From Beta vulgaris subsp. vulgaris (lineage: Eukaryota > Streptophyta > Magnoliopsida > Caryophyllales > Amaranthaceae): a stretch of DNA of 64,000 nucleotides. The translations under genes and the position numbers were made by a program. Positions 45,997 to 59,127 of the stretch are shown here, in pieces. Positions within the stretch are counted from its first letter, which is position 1. Every line of letters begins with the position of its first letter. The stretch lies in the NCBI RefSeq assembly GCF_026745355.1, contig NC_079206.1, positions 6,283,044 to 6,347,043 on the forward strand, given 5' to 3'. The notes under the pieces are model-generated. The model was not told the DNA's origin. It saw only the letters and a program-made list of their open reading frames with translations, and did not search any database.

Positions 45997-48900
45997 CTAT
46001 ATCTCAAGGTCATCTAACGATAATTCACTTGCTGATAGCAGCTTCAATTTCTGCACAAAATTAAATGATATGTCAGTGTTACTGATAAGTAATGACAAGC
46101 TTGTTCTGCGTTCGGTTCTCATAAGGAATATATGGGCAGGGAAGGGGGTGGGGTGGGATTCACATAAGTGTCCTTTACTCCTCCCTGTGGCTTGCGGCCT
46201 GTGAAGATGTGTACATAAGTTATGATCATTAATGCAAAAACTAGCATCTATTTGACTATTTGCTTGCAACTTCACAGTGACAGGGGATGAACTACAGAAC
46301 CACAACCTGAATACAGCCTCAAGAACACTAATGAATACACTAATTCAGGAAATGGAGAGTACTTGTTACTGACAAGCCACTGCATTGGTGCCTTAGGCAA
46401 GTTTAGACATAGGGGTACCCGTTGACACAATTTACCCATATCTGTGTATAGCATCCAAATCAGAAAAGGTCTCAAACAAACAATATATAACATGTATAGC
46501 TTGCTCCGATATTTCCTAGAAGACAAAACATAAAATATAAAAACCCTTAACAAGGATCTGTGTGATTTACCGTGATGAATTGTGGGGGATCGTCGATACT
46601 AGATGAACCTAAAATGATTTCCCTGTTCAACTTTGTTGAAAGCTTGTAACAAGTTCGCATCTGTAAGGAGCCATAAGGTTCAAAAAAATAAATCAAATGC
46701 ACTGAAAGAGCTGTTCTCCAAAAACAAAAATGCAAGTAAGTTCCACTTACCTCTGACCTAGTAGCACCACCTACAATAAATACAAATATACGCTTTCCCA
46801 TCTTCTTAAAATCACTAGAGGCGTGTCTCAGAATAGAATCACTGCAGAAACAAAAACGAAAAAAGATTCCCAAATTTAATTTCCAAAGAACACACCAGAG
46901 GGTGCGGTGCACCATGTGCAATGGATACATGAATTGAGTATTTTAGTATCTTACAAGAAGACTATAAGCATTGTGGACAACCGCAGAAAAAAATTGACAA
47001 AGAAGAGTTACTAAAAGGGGAGATGAAAATGAAGATAAAAGAAATAATGAACAAATAGATTTAGTAATCCGACAAAAACACATGGCAGCACTGGAAGACA
47101 TAGCTAGACAACAAGCATCCAGTGCTCTTGATATGTTATGTACACCACTGTTCTCCACGGCACATGGATAATGATAAGTACAAATTGCAAAAATTACCAC
47201 TCCATTATATGTTATATACACCAATGTTGAGGTTGAGTTGAGGTTGAGGTGGTGGAATAGTGGCATCACTTCCCACCTCATATTCCTAAGGTCTAGGGAT
47301 CAAACCTCATTATAGGTTATGTACACCACTGTTATGTACAGCACATGGAACCATGATGCGTACCTGTTATGTACAGCACATGGAACCATGATGCGTACCA
47401 TTGTTACATGGAACCATGATGCATATCATTGTTACATGGAACGCAGAACGTTCCGGAACGTGGTACGGAAACGGGAACGCAACCTCTAGAGTAAACCAGA
47501 TGGACTCCTAGACCACGTACCACGTACCACGTTCCATGTTCTGCGTTCCAGAACGCGTCCCCAGGAACGTGGAACGTGGCCACATACCACGTTCCCGGTA
47601 TCAATGATGCATACAAATTGCAACAAATTACCACTCCTTTATTTAAGTTTTACTGACTTGCCTATTTAAAATAGTAATGTCGGATCTTGTTAGATCCGTT
47701 GTAATGTTTATTTTCACAATATCGACTTCTCATAATTTTTACTAATACACACGAAAGATTATTTTAGGTCAAAATTATACATTACAGACCATGCAGATTT
47801 TAAACGAGTAGAATTCAAGGATAGAGGGAATATTTCTTTAAAAAGGCTACGTCTTACCTCGAATACCCATCATCAGAATTACGAGGTCTAGAAGCCCATG
47901 TCGGAGTCCGTCTTGACCTCATAGAATGTGCAACTGGGGTCTCGGTATATTGAATTGCAGCAGGATGCGAAGTTCCATGAAATGTAGGACTTGGGTCATT
48001 CATACACGGGTATTCGTTCTTAGGAAGTTCACCTTTACAAAGTTTTTCAACAAGCTCCTAAAAAAATAAATTGCGTCAATCCCCCTCGATCCAAAAAGAA
48101 ACAACAGACAGATTAGATGAAACACAAGGACATTCCAAATTCATAGTATGAAACAGAGACCTAAAAACCATCATGTCATCTGCTCATAAAGCCAATTTAT
48201 TAATAAATTTTTCAAAAAGAATAAATAATTAAAGATTCCACCCTCTTTTTTCTCCCCATTATTTCAAATTGTCATAGAATACCATCTTAAACTCCAAATA
48301 GTATTATAGCAGTATTAGATAGAACAATTCAATCATCAAACTAATAAAAATTACATAAACCACCTCTTAACATTAATTACTTATTAAAATTTAGATAACT
48401 CTACATTAGCATTTTATATCATAAGACTTTGACATAAAATAACTAAAACAAGCCAACTTAATTATCAGATATAAAAAAATTCCCCAAACATCAGACGAGA
48501 CATGAATATTTGCTTTTGATTTTCCAGCATCGCCAGCAGCCATGAGAGATTAAGGTCCAGCTGGTGGTGATGACGATGACGATGACGATGGTGATGATGA
48601 TGATGATGATGATGATGATGAGAGAGAGAGGGGGGGGCAGCAGAGGGTTATGTTCGGGATGGGGGGAGGGGAGAGTTTTTTTTTCCTAAGACGAGTCCGG
48701 ATTAAAATTAGGACTACTTTTAGTATTAAACTAGTTCATTTTGCCCGGGCGATGCCTCGGGTCAATTACAATAAACAAATATGTTACTGTTTTTTATTTC
48801 ATAATTTATTTTGCTACTTTTCGTATTTTTTGTCCATTAAGAAATTGAAAAATTCACGTCACGACGTGATAAGTAAAAAAATTTGAAAGCTTTGAGTTTG

Positions 48901-51900
48901 AAAACAATACCTTAAAAGGAATTTTGTAATAAGAGAATATGACATCAATATCTCTTGTAAGTTACGTAATAAGAGTGTTATAGATGTACTCCCTCCGTTG
49001 TTTTTAATTGCTACTCCCTCCGTTGTTTTTAATTGCTATTTTCTCCTCCTTTACCACCCATGTCATTCACTTTTTAATATTTTAACCCACTCTTTTGTTT
49101 TTCTCTCACTTTTCAATTTCTCTCTCCACCTTTTCAGTTTCTCTCTCATACTTCTGTACTTCCTCCTTGGTTCTCCCCCAAAAGTGAAGTGAGTAAATTA
49201 AAATGAAACGGAGGGAGTACATTTTCTTTAAATGGTTGTTTCTTTTTAATTGTTACATTTTCCTTATTTGGAGTACTTGGCCCACCATAAAGTAATACTT
49301 TTATATTTGTTCTTCTCTTTTTCCACCCAAAAATACTACTTTTTCACCTTTTCTCATTATTTTACATTAAATGGATAAAAAAGTACACTCCAAAAAGCTT
49401 GAAAATGACATTGCATAAATTGTTGTGCATACAACAATGTAGCAATTAAAAAGAAAAGACGAATGGGGTATATACTTGTTAAGTCTTTTTAGTTAACGAT
49501 AATTATTACAAGATTTTATCATATTTTATTTGAAATATTAAACAACAAAGTCATAGTGTATTGATGGTTAAACTCTTACTTTTCATTTCAAAGGTCACGT
49601 GTTCAATACCTTGCACTTACACATTTTTTTAAAAGTGAGGAGTCCACATGAACATAAAGCGTTTGCATTAGAAATTTGAGGAGATTGTCACGTGGCACAT
49701 AGGTTTTTTTTTGCACGCCTTTTAATATATTTGTATAGATTTGGGTTTTTTAGTTAATTGGATAACTAATGATGAAGGGTGGCTTTGAATATATACTTAA
49801 GAGTTAAGGGTGGTTTTAAACGATTATTCGGGATTTGACCTCCATTTATGGGTTGTTTTATACTTCCTCATTTTACTTTTACTTGCAACATTGGAAGGGG
49901 GGGGGGGGGGGGGGATGATCCAAGGGGAGGATAGAAAGAGAAATAATAATCGGGACCCATATGATGAAGAGATAGATAGAGAGAACTCAATGCCAAAAGT
50001 AGTAGTGTTCTAAGTAATTTGAGATTGTCATAAAAAGGAAGTGTTATAAGTAATTTGAGATTGTCATAAGAAGGAAGTGTTGTAAGTAATTTGAGATTGT
50101 CATAAGAAGTGTTGCAAGTAGAAGTAAACAAAGTATAAAATTTTCAGTTATGGGTGGTTTGAAAAAGGAAGGAATATAATTAGTTGAGAATCTAGATTTG
50201 CCTTTTTCTTACAGTGGCTTTATTCTCTTTGATAGCAAGCATCTTTAAGGTCATTGATGGATAAGTAGATCAGTATATGTAGGTGGTGCTTCACTTTTCA
50301 ATGAGCACCGAGTACAGACTCTGAGCACCTCTAAAAGGTGTTCATACATACATACTTCATTCACATTCAGCACTTAGTGCTAGGGAAACATTGTACCCTT
50401 ATTGTAAAACAAATATATATACCCCACGAACTCAAAGATACCCATGTTGCAACACTTGACCAGTAACCACTGACCAGAATAATCCTCAAATAACACAGGC
50501 TGAAAAAGATTACAAAGAAAGCAAACAGGTTTCGTTTCCTGGTTTGGCGAGGAAAAAGATATGCAGTACCTTACTGCATAAGCAAATTGTCCAACTCAAG
50601 AAAATTAACGATGCAGTCTGTTTCTTCTTGATACCACATGATTATTACATACCTCAATCATTGGGTAAAACCGAGATAACTGCCATGCTGTTTCTTCTCC
50701 GACACGTTCCTTCCTGACTCCATGCTTTTTCTAATTGCAGCAGGAATTAAGTGAGAGGAGAGGTCATAGCCAAAAGGTAAGAGTAAAGCAATGTCACAGT
50801 GATGGCACACCTTATTATCAAATTTCAAGGCAAAAGCTCCAAGAGAACTTTTCTTTGTTTCAGGGGGTGTGCCGAGCAATTTCATGTTCTTAACTGCATT
50901 TGTGTCATCTGATGACAATCCTGCCAGCTGAACCAAACAAGAATAGAATATAGTGAATTAAAGCAACAAGTGAAAGCCTAGATTCATGATAGAGCAGACT
51001 CCGAGTTAAATTTACAACTACACAAAAATCATTTCTCCGCCATATGAATCAAACTAATTTTACTTCACTTAATCCGTTTACTCTTCTCTAACTTGGTAGA
51101 AACCCGATGAAAGAGAAGTTATCACTTGTAAACAAGAAATATGTACAAGTAAATAAGGTAAATTCATGGAAGCGTTTACATTTAGGTAGGAAGGAGGTGA
51201 GAAAAGTCTATATGCTCAAAGTGTGTTAAAATTTATGCAAAACATGAAAGTATGTATAGCATGCAATATTGCAATCAGTGGTGGAAGATACACCTGAATT
51301 TAATTTTCACTTCTAGTGAAATGGCAATGATGGTCAAAAGATCTCCGGAAAAATGCTCGTGTTCTTTACAATTTCAGTGAAAAAAGTGAACATGGTGGTG
51401 CCTGATGTGACCAGTACAGTGGAAGATGGCCACACTTTTTCTCTACGTTTTTCTTAATCTAGTGTGAGTAGTAGGTGACTAGGTGAGGTGGACCTCACCC
51501 CGACCAGTGCAGCATTTATCCCCAACCAGAGCGACATTGAATTGACCCCCCCCCCCTTCTTTTCCAATTACAAGATTGTGTGGGTGAAGTAATGATTGCT
51601 TCTTTTTTCAATTGCTCGTATTTACTTTATTCTGTGCTTTACAGAGAAAAATCAGAACACAAAAGCGGAAAAAGATAGTACAGGTACGCCTTGCGTGAGT
51701 AGTGCATGCCTTCACTTTGCATCTAGGGTCCATAAACCCTGTGCACGTCGCATATTTCAAAACTAACAACAGAGCTAGGCATGTATGATAGAGAAGGAAG
51801 GTGAAGTAGTCCATGGATTCCAGTGAAATTGACAGCATACGAGTGTGATCGGAAGAAGAGGGGAAATTAAATTTATTTTCCACGGCTTTCTGTAGCTTAG

Positions 51901-53465
51901 AATGTTCTAATTCATTAGGAAACTTGTAAATTGGAATCTGAAATATGAAACTAGAGGATAAAACTCAGAAAGATGGTATATTTGTTTAACAAAACGCACC
52001 CTAAAACTATTCCGGCACCAGCACAAACAATTACCTGCATCAATTTTGAACCTTTGTCACCCTCAAATTTATCAGGGTAAACAGCAGCATATACCATCAA
52101 TACCCGCAACTTATTTTCACGGCTCACATCCTGCAAGAGAGTTTTTACAATGTAAGACCAATATTATATCAAAAGTTATAATAACAGCAAAACCCCTACC
52201 TCATGCAGCCTGAAAAAGTTGATGACCTCTTTAGTTCCAGCATCACCGAAGACAAGGTCCTGCTCCAGTTGACCAATCTCTTTAAGTTTTTGATCCCTAA
52301 TAATACGATTAATTTTTCCAGCTATCTGTAGGACCAAAAGCAAGCAAGCATAAAGCACCATGGCAAAAGTACTAAACTTAAACAGATGTTAGTAACGTGA
52401 TGGCTTTCCTTGCATGTTAATGGGTTAGAATTTGAAATGAAAGAAAACCGGAATTCCAATCTGAGAAAGATTTCATAAACATCCGTGTAATATTATTTGG
52501 TGCAAATAGTTTGTTTAGACTTTAGACTTAAAATTATTGAACAAAAAGTTCAGTGTAAGAACCTTTGGACTTACTCCCTCCGTTTTTTTAATTGCTACAT
52601 TGGTTATGCATAAGATTTAGGCAATATCACTTTCAAATTTTTTGGAAGGTACTTTTTGACCCATTTAATGCAAATAATGGGGAAAAGGAGAAAAACAAAT
52701 ATAATAGTGTTATTCTTTGGTGGGCCAAGTACCCCAAATAAGGAAAGTTCAAACAATGTTGCAATTAAAAAGAAACCATCTAAGGAAAATTTAGCAATTA
52801 AAAAAACGGAGGGAGTATAAATTACGTTACATTGAGTTATAGACGAGAAACTGTGAAAAAGTAAAGTTGTGAAAATATGTCAAAGCCTTCTAATAATAGT
52901 ATTTTGTTTTCCTATCCACAAACTTTCCTTGACAATTGATGAAAAATTGGTGGGAATGGGAAGCCGAGGAAACCTAAAACAAGAGATATCTAAAGTTGAT
53001 ATATTGATACGCATGCTTCCTCTTCTATAAACACTAGAAAAAATGGAAAATTGTGTGGTGCGCTCGCTTATTGATATTCTATTACCACATATAAGTTAAC
53101 GAGCAAGTGATTGCTTGTCTACAGTTTCCCCTTGTTTTACTTTTCCATAAAAGGGCAGTTCCCAGATAGGGAAAATTCCTAAAACTGAGTTACCATGTCA
53201 TACCTAATGAATGATGCAACAATACACATCTATTTCAAGCATTTGGCAGGGGGAGAGCAAGAGGTGTAAACGGCAGGAACCATTGCAGTAAAAAAGGCTA
53301 CTGACACCATAGACTTGGTTACCCTTAATAGCCTGGAATAGCTAGACCTCACATAAGCACCATTGCAATGCCATCTTGATCACACCTCAGTGAATCAATA
53401 AATTTTGGTACTGTAAGGGTATAAAAACCTTGAACTCCAAATTTGACCATATAATTTAACTAGTA

Positions 53466-53517
<52 letters not shown>

Positions 53518-56500
53518 TTATATATATATATATATATGACTAGAGATAGTAAGTCAAAATTGTGAGTTTACAAATGTTTGTAATTTTAGAAAATAGAGGA
53601 AGTATAACTTGGCGCTTGCTCATCAGAAAAAAATTACCTCAACATGCAGTGAAAGCTTTTCAATTTGTTCACTATATTGTGGCAAAGCCTGAACCATTTT
53701 TTGCAGCTCACGTGTTGACAATTCACCACTTTCTCTGTGACATATATAAAGCTTAAGAGTAAACAAGCATATTAAGGAAATCTTTAGAAGCAGGCTGGAA
53801 GCACCTAAAACTTACCTAGATATCTAAAAGTAACTTTAACTAGAAGTGGGCTTACAAGTTATAATGTGAGCAAGCAGACAGGACATTGCAATTACTTTCC
53901 ACTATTGGGGTCTTTTCGTATATCAAATATTATCTGCAATAGAATACAAACGCCTATATCTAAATGAACAGTCTTCAACCCCATCCCCCAAAAGAGGCCT
54001 CTTTCCCACCACAATGGACGTTCCACTTAAAAGCTAGCATAAACATCCAAATAAAATGTAACTGTATAACGCGGTAGATACTTATTGACTCACTGGCATA
54101 AATTCGCCTTTTAGTGATTTATTCATCAACCTCAAATTCTGCCAAATCTTATCATATTATCAGCAACAATTCCTTTCACCAATTGATTATTACAAGCTAG
54201 AAACAGAGCTTCCAGAATCAGTACATGTTTTCCATGACTATTAACAGCTCAGCTGACCAACTTCTGCAAACAAAAACCTGCTGGTCTAATGTTCATTTAG
54301 CAAGTGAAGACTGAGTCTCATTTTATCATTAGATACAAATTTTGGAATTTTATACTGTTGTTGTATTGGCATTTCCTAGAGTACACATGCATAATGAGAA
54401 AGACTTTGAAGCCATGTAACATAGAGCACATATCAAGTAGACAAGATCCCTGAGAATCACTCAGGACAAGACTATGGTAACCATACTACTATCATCATAA
54501 TAATAATGCATCTCAACTTACATACTACCTTACAAATATATACAAAGAGGAAATACAGACTGAATGGATAGCAAACCTTGAACTATGATGGATTTGAGCT
54601 GCTTTATTCTTTGTCACAAAGTTGGTCATTTTCTCATGTAGCCGTTCACTAGCCTGACATCACAGATTGAGGTCAGCAACCATTCACATGCTTTAAGAGA
54701 GATATATATTAAGGATAGAACGCACATCAGCAATATGTAAATGTCGAAGCTCAAACCAGATAGGATCATGCTCCTCCAAAAGGACCTCCTTTTTCTCTGG
54801 AGGCCCTCCAGTGTTGCTTGGAACCTGAAATGGAAGACTCTTTAGATATATATACATATATAGGTAAACAATGAAGCATAAGAAAAAGTAAGTATTATAA
54901 TCACAAGGGACTATGAACATTGAAAATCTATAACGCACCTCATAGATATACTTATTTCCCTCCAAGTTCAATAGATCACGGCACATGGCATCATAAGTCC
55001 ACTCATGTATGACAGGAGCAATCTGAATAATTAAAAGTGGAAGACACACTCAACATGTAAAAAGTAACAGCTATTGCATCTAGCATGTAATCAAGCAACC
55101 CCCATTCAAATACCTGATCAACAGATCGGTCTAGAACGAGCAACTCACAAGTTTCTGTCTGGGGGAAGTTAGCGATGCTAGTCTTATATTTTGTCAGATA
55201 GTTCCAGATTCCAGCCGCTAACTTTGTAGGAACCAAATCACGATAGGTAGTCATTGTATTGGCATCAAGAGACTTGGCAGCACGATACCGAACAAAAGGA
55301 AGCTCCTAAGGCAATACAGTATGAGTTTTGATGAAATTTTAATATATTCTGGACCATAAACAGGATGATGTACGTACCCTCATGGAAGCAAATGCTGTTG
55401 CAGCTCGAGCAGCCATCATATTTAAACATGCGTCAGCTTTACGATGATTCTCATCATCTCCAAAGAGCTCATCCAAAGACATTTCATTATCAGTAACAAA
55501 ACCCTTGAGACAGGCACAAACTAGACTCAGGTTCCATTAAAGAGGAAAAAAAATCAATACCAAGGAGCTTTACCCCCAAAAAAAACAAAAAAAAAGGGAG
55601 AAAAAAGAGACACCAAAGAGATGACATTCAGGATCCATAAACTGGAGACAACAAACAGATAAGAACTAGCATGCTCTAAAGCATGAAAGGAAGTTCATCA
55701 TTTGAGACACTGCTGTTATAAGCTAACTAACAAGTACCAGACACTAAGATCCACAAGAATGCAACAGATTCTTCATTCTTGGAGACCACTGTAAATAAGC
55801 CTTTACCCCCTCTTACAAGGGGATAAGTAGCAATAGTAACAACAAAAATATATGAGCCTTTAATCCAAAAAGTATAATATGTCAAAATTTTATTTCTGGT
55901 GGTCGTCCACATAACTTATTTGCCTCCGAGAGCTAACACTCCCACACCTAAATTCTTCATAACATTTCTTGACACCCTCTGTCCAAGTCATCCTTGGCTT
56001 CACAGACTTTTTCTCAAATCTTCCATATCCCAAATTTCCACTACCCTAACCGGGGCACCATCTAGTCAAAGCCTTACATGCCTGAACTACCATGTTCAGT
56101 TCTCTTTTCTCTTCTCCCAATATTTGGAACTTCAAGTCTTTAACCCTCTTTCATATGTCTTCATTCTTAATTCTCTCTCTTATTGTGTTGCTACTCATCC
56201 ATCTCAATATGCACATCTCTCCTGCCCCGATCATCCTATATGATCCTTCATAAATTCCCAAACACTTATCAACTCGAACCCATACAATAATGTTGGTCTT
56301 AGATGTCCTTTTGAATTTTCCTTTTAACCTTAGAGGTACACTAGGGTAGCATAAGAACCTCAGTTGTCCCTGTCCATTTAAGCCACCTTGCCAAAATTAT
56401 GCAGAGTCACGTCTTCGTCGATGTTACCATTCCTCTATAAGTTCAGCCTAAAGTGCTTAAACACTCGAATGGAAAACTCTTTCCCATCTAATGTTACTAA

Positions 56501-59093
56501 ATCCTCGACTGACTCCTCTAAATTACCCTAAAGGAAATCCATTCTCTAACTTAGCCTAAACCCCCCCTGGAATTGTTATGTTTGCCTCCATCGCCTCAAG
56601 GTAGCATTAACCCCATCTAGTCTCGTCCACCAACACAACGTCATCACCACTGTATTACATCCTAAATAGGTCATGCTATCTCATATGTCATTAATGGACT
56701 TAAAGCATATTCCTGATTTAGTCCTATCGAACTAACAAAATCCACTATTACTTCTCAACAGATCTTGACATTTGTGTACAATTGCAATACAAAAAGCATT
56801 CACACACGCACGCGCGCGCCCACGGCAAAAGCTAAGACAAACATATTGATGAGATCACAACTTGCTTGGCTACAAATATGTGAATAAGAAACCAAATAAT
56901 CGTTGATGATTGCTCTAACAAAAAAAAAATGGCTTACTCCTTTAAAAATACAGAGACAAGGAGGGAGGGAGGGAGAGAGAGAGAGAGAAGAAGTCACATC
57001 AATAACAAATATAAAAAAGTTGTTCAAGAATTCAACATTATTCACCTGTCTATCAATAGCAAAATACTCCAAATTCATCTGCACTCAAAACCAGAAGAAG
57101 TATTTTATTATCAATTATATAAATTTAAACCAAAAAAAATCAATCCAAAACCTATCAAATAAAAGACAACCTCACTCAATGCGCCTATCCGGGGCAAAAC
57201 TGTACTGTCCTTCTTGATATGACTGACCAATTCTCTAGCAACAGGTGAACTAAAAAAAACAAAAGCTCTGGCCCCAGCACGAAAGGGTAAGAAAACAAAA
57301 GTTTACGTTAGGTTAAAAAAAGAAACTAAATCGAAGCATTTACATTCATGGTTAAAAATTAAAGAATTCATTCTTAAGATTTAAGAATAAGAAGCCAGTT
57401 GTAAAGAATACCACTTACTTCTTGTATAAAGGCTTTTTCCCAGCCATATCGGACAAAAACATGACAACACTGCAATTGACACAGAAAAAAAAAATGGCAA
57501 AAGTTGAGAGGAGATGCATATTCCACTTCATAATGTTCTCAGACGATATGGGAAAAAGATAATCAGAATTCATAAAAAGTAAAAACCTAATAGCATCATG
57601 GAGTGTAAAGGGCAGGAGATAATCAGAAAACATGCAACCTAGCCACTTATGACATTTTATGCATATCAATGACACAGAATACTAGAGAACCATACTAATA
57701 CTGTAAAACAAATATTTTAAGCAAGCATGTAACAAAGAAAAACCACAGGATTTTGGAAAAGTCAAAAAGAGTAGCTTGCACTCAAGAAACCATTTATGTT
57801 AATAATCATGTCAATGAAACTTTACACAGTAAAAGAAACCGAAAAATTGACATTAGGCATTAAAATGGTTGCCTCTACTATCAAACAGGTTGTTTCCAAC
57901 TGACCCTTAACACGACAGGTAAAAGGACCGGATGCTACTTCACCACTGAGCAAGAAACCCCATTCAAACTGAACAAAATCCCTTTTGTGTGTACATTTAC
58001 ACGAAATTATCTGGGTATGGCAGAGGACATAGGTGTGAACCAGGAAAGAAAACAGACACGCATGACTCAATAACAAAGATACCTTCTTTTCTGTGTATTA
58101 AGTCTCATACAGGCATCCATCAATTTCTCCAATCAGCCAGGAACACACAGTAAGATTGACAGCGTCCGAATCCCCCACCCCCCAAAATGGAATCTTTGGG
58201 TCATCAATCAACAAGAAGGATGAGAAAAAGTTTATGACTTTCATTCCATTCAAGTCAGGCAATGCTTCTGATGGTATGAACTACACCGCCAGTAAGTAGC
58301 TGGAGAAAAGGGCAACATTGTTTCACACTTAAAGGGACAAGGTGGAGGAGAAAGTCAAGCAAGGAAAGAACGCAGAACAGAAAAAACGATGGGGGCCTAC
58401 TCAAAATCTCAGACAAGATTATCAAGTAGTTCAAGGCTGTTAAAAAGTTTATTCCGCATTTCTACGTCTACGTTTATCATTTTAAGATGTACACACTACA
58501 CACATACTTATTTCATCTTCTTCTTCTGATAATTTTAGTTATCGATTATTGAGGAAAACAATTTACATTAATAAGAAATCACATTAATATTACCTGAACA
58601 TTGCCTCTAATTGGAAATAATTGAAGCACATGGTTCTCAAAGGTGAAACTTCACCAACCTTCACTTTATAATTTTGCTAATATATATTGAAAGTTCTTGC
58701 CACCACAGTATGGTTGAGTTGCTAGTACCACTCACCTCACTTGCCCCACGTCAAAGGTTTGGAGGTTGGCATGGGAACTTTGGGGATGAGACTACCTTAT
58801 CCTCCTCCCCCCTTCCTCAACCTCAAGCTGCCTAGGGCTTAATTGGGTTAGGGGAACCGTGGCAAAGGGGCCCAAGTCCAATTTCATTACCACAAAAAAA
58901 AAGTAAAAACTATCATATGGGATCTTGTTAGCTTAGAAAAAAGTGTTAGTACATAAAGATATCAAAGGTCATAGTTGTGCTTTTGGACCATGAGAAAGGA
59001 AGTATTTCATTTACTTTAAAAAAAAAGGCATATAAGAAGCTTAGGGCACCCTTCTCTTAGGGGGTCAAGTATTTCAAGTATTTAGAAAGAGAG

Positions 59094-59127
<34 letters not shown>

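Larger units (their letters stand above)
48731..49739 (-). mobile_element. Helitron, non-autonomous (family 2, copy 2)
   Basis: Minus strand: 5' TCTATACAAATATATTAAAA at 49739, preceded by A. The 3' end has a CCCG...CGGG hairpin (48760-48743), then CTAG (48734-48731) and T. It aligns with 7451-7983 over its length. It is longer because nested Stowaways (48989-49468) split it. It lies in the SEC1 intron between exons 48057 and 50653. Confidence 0.85.
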
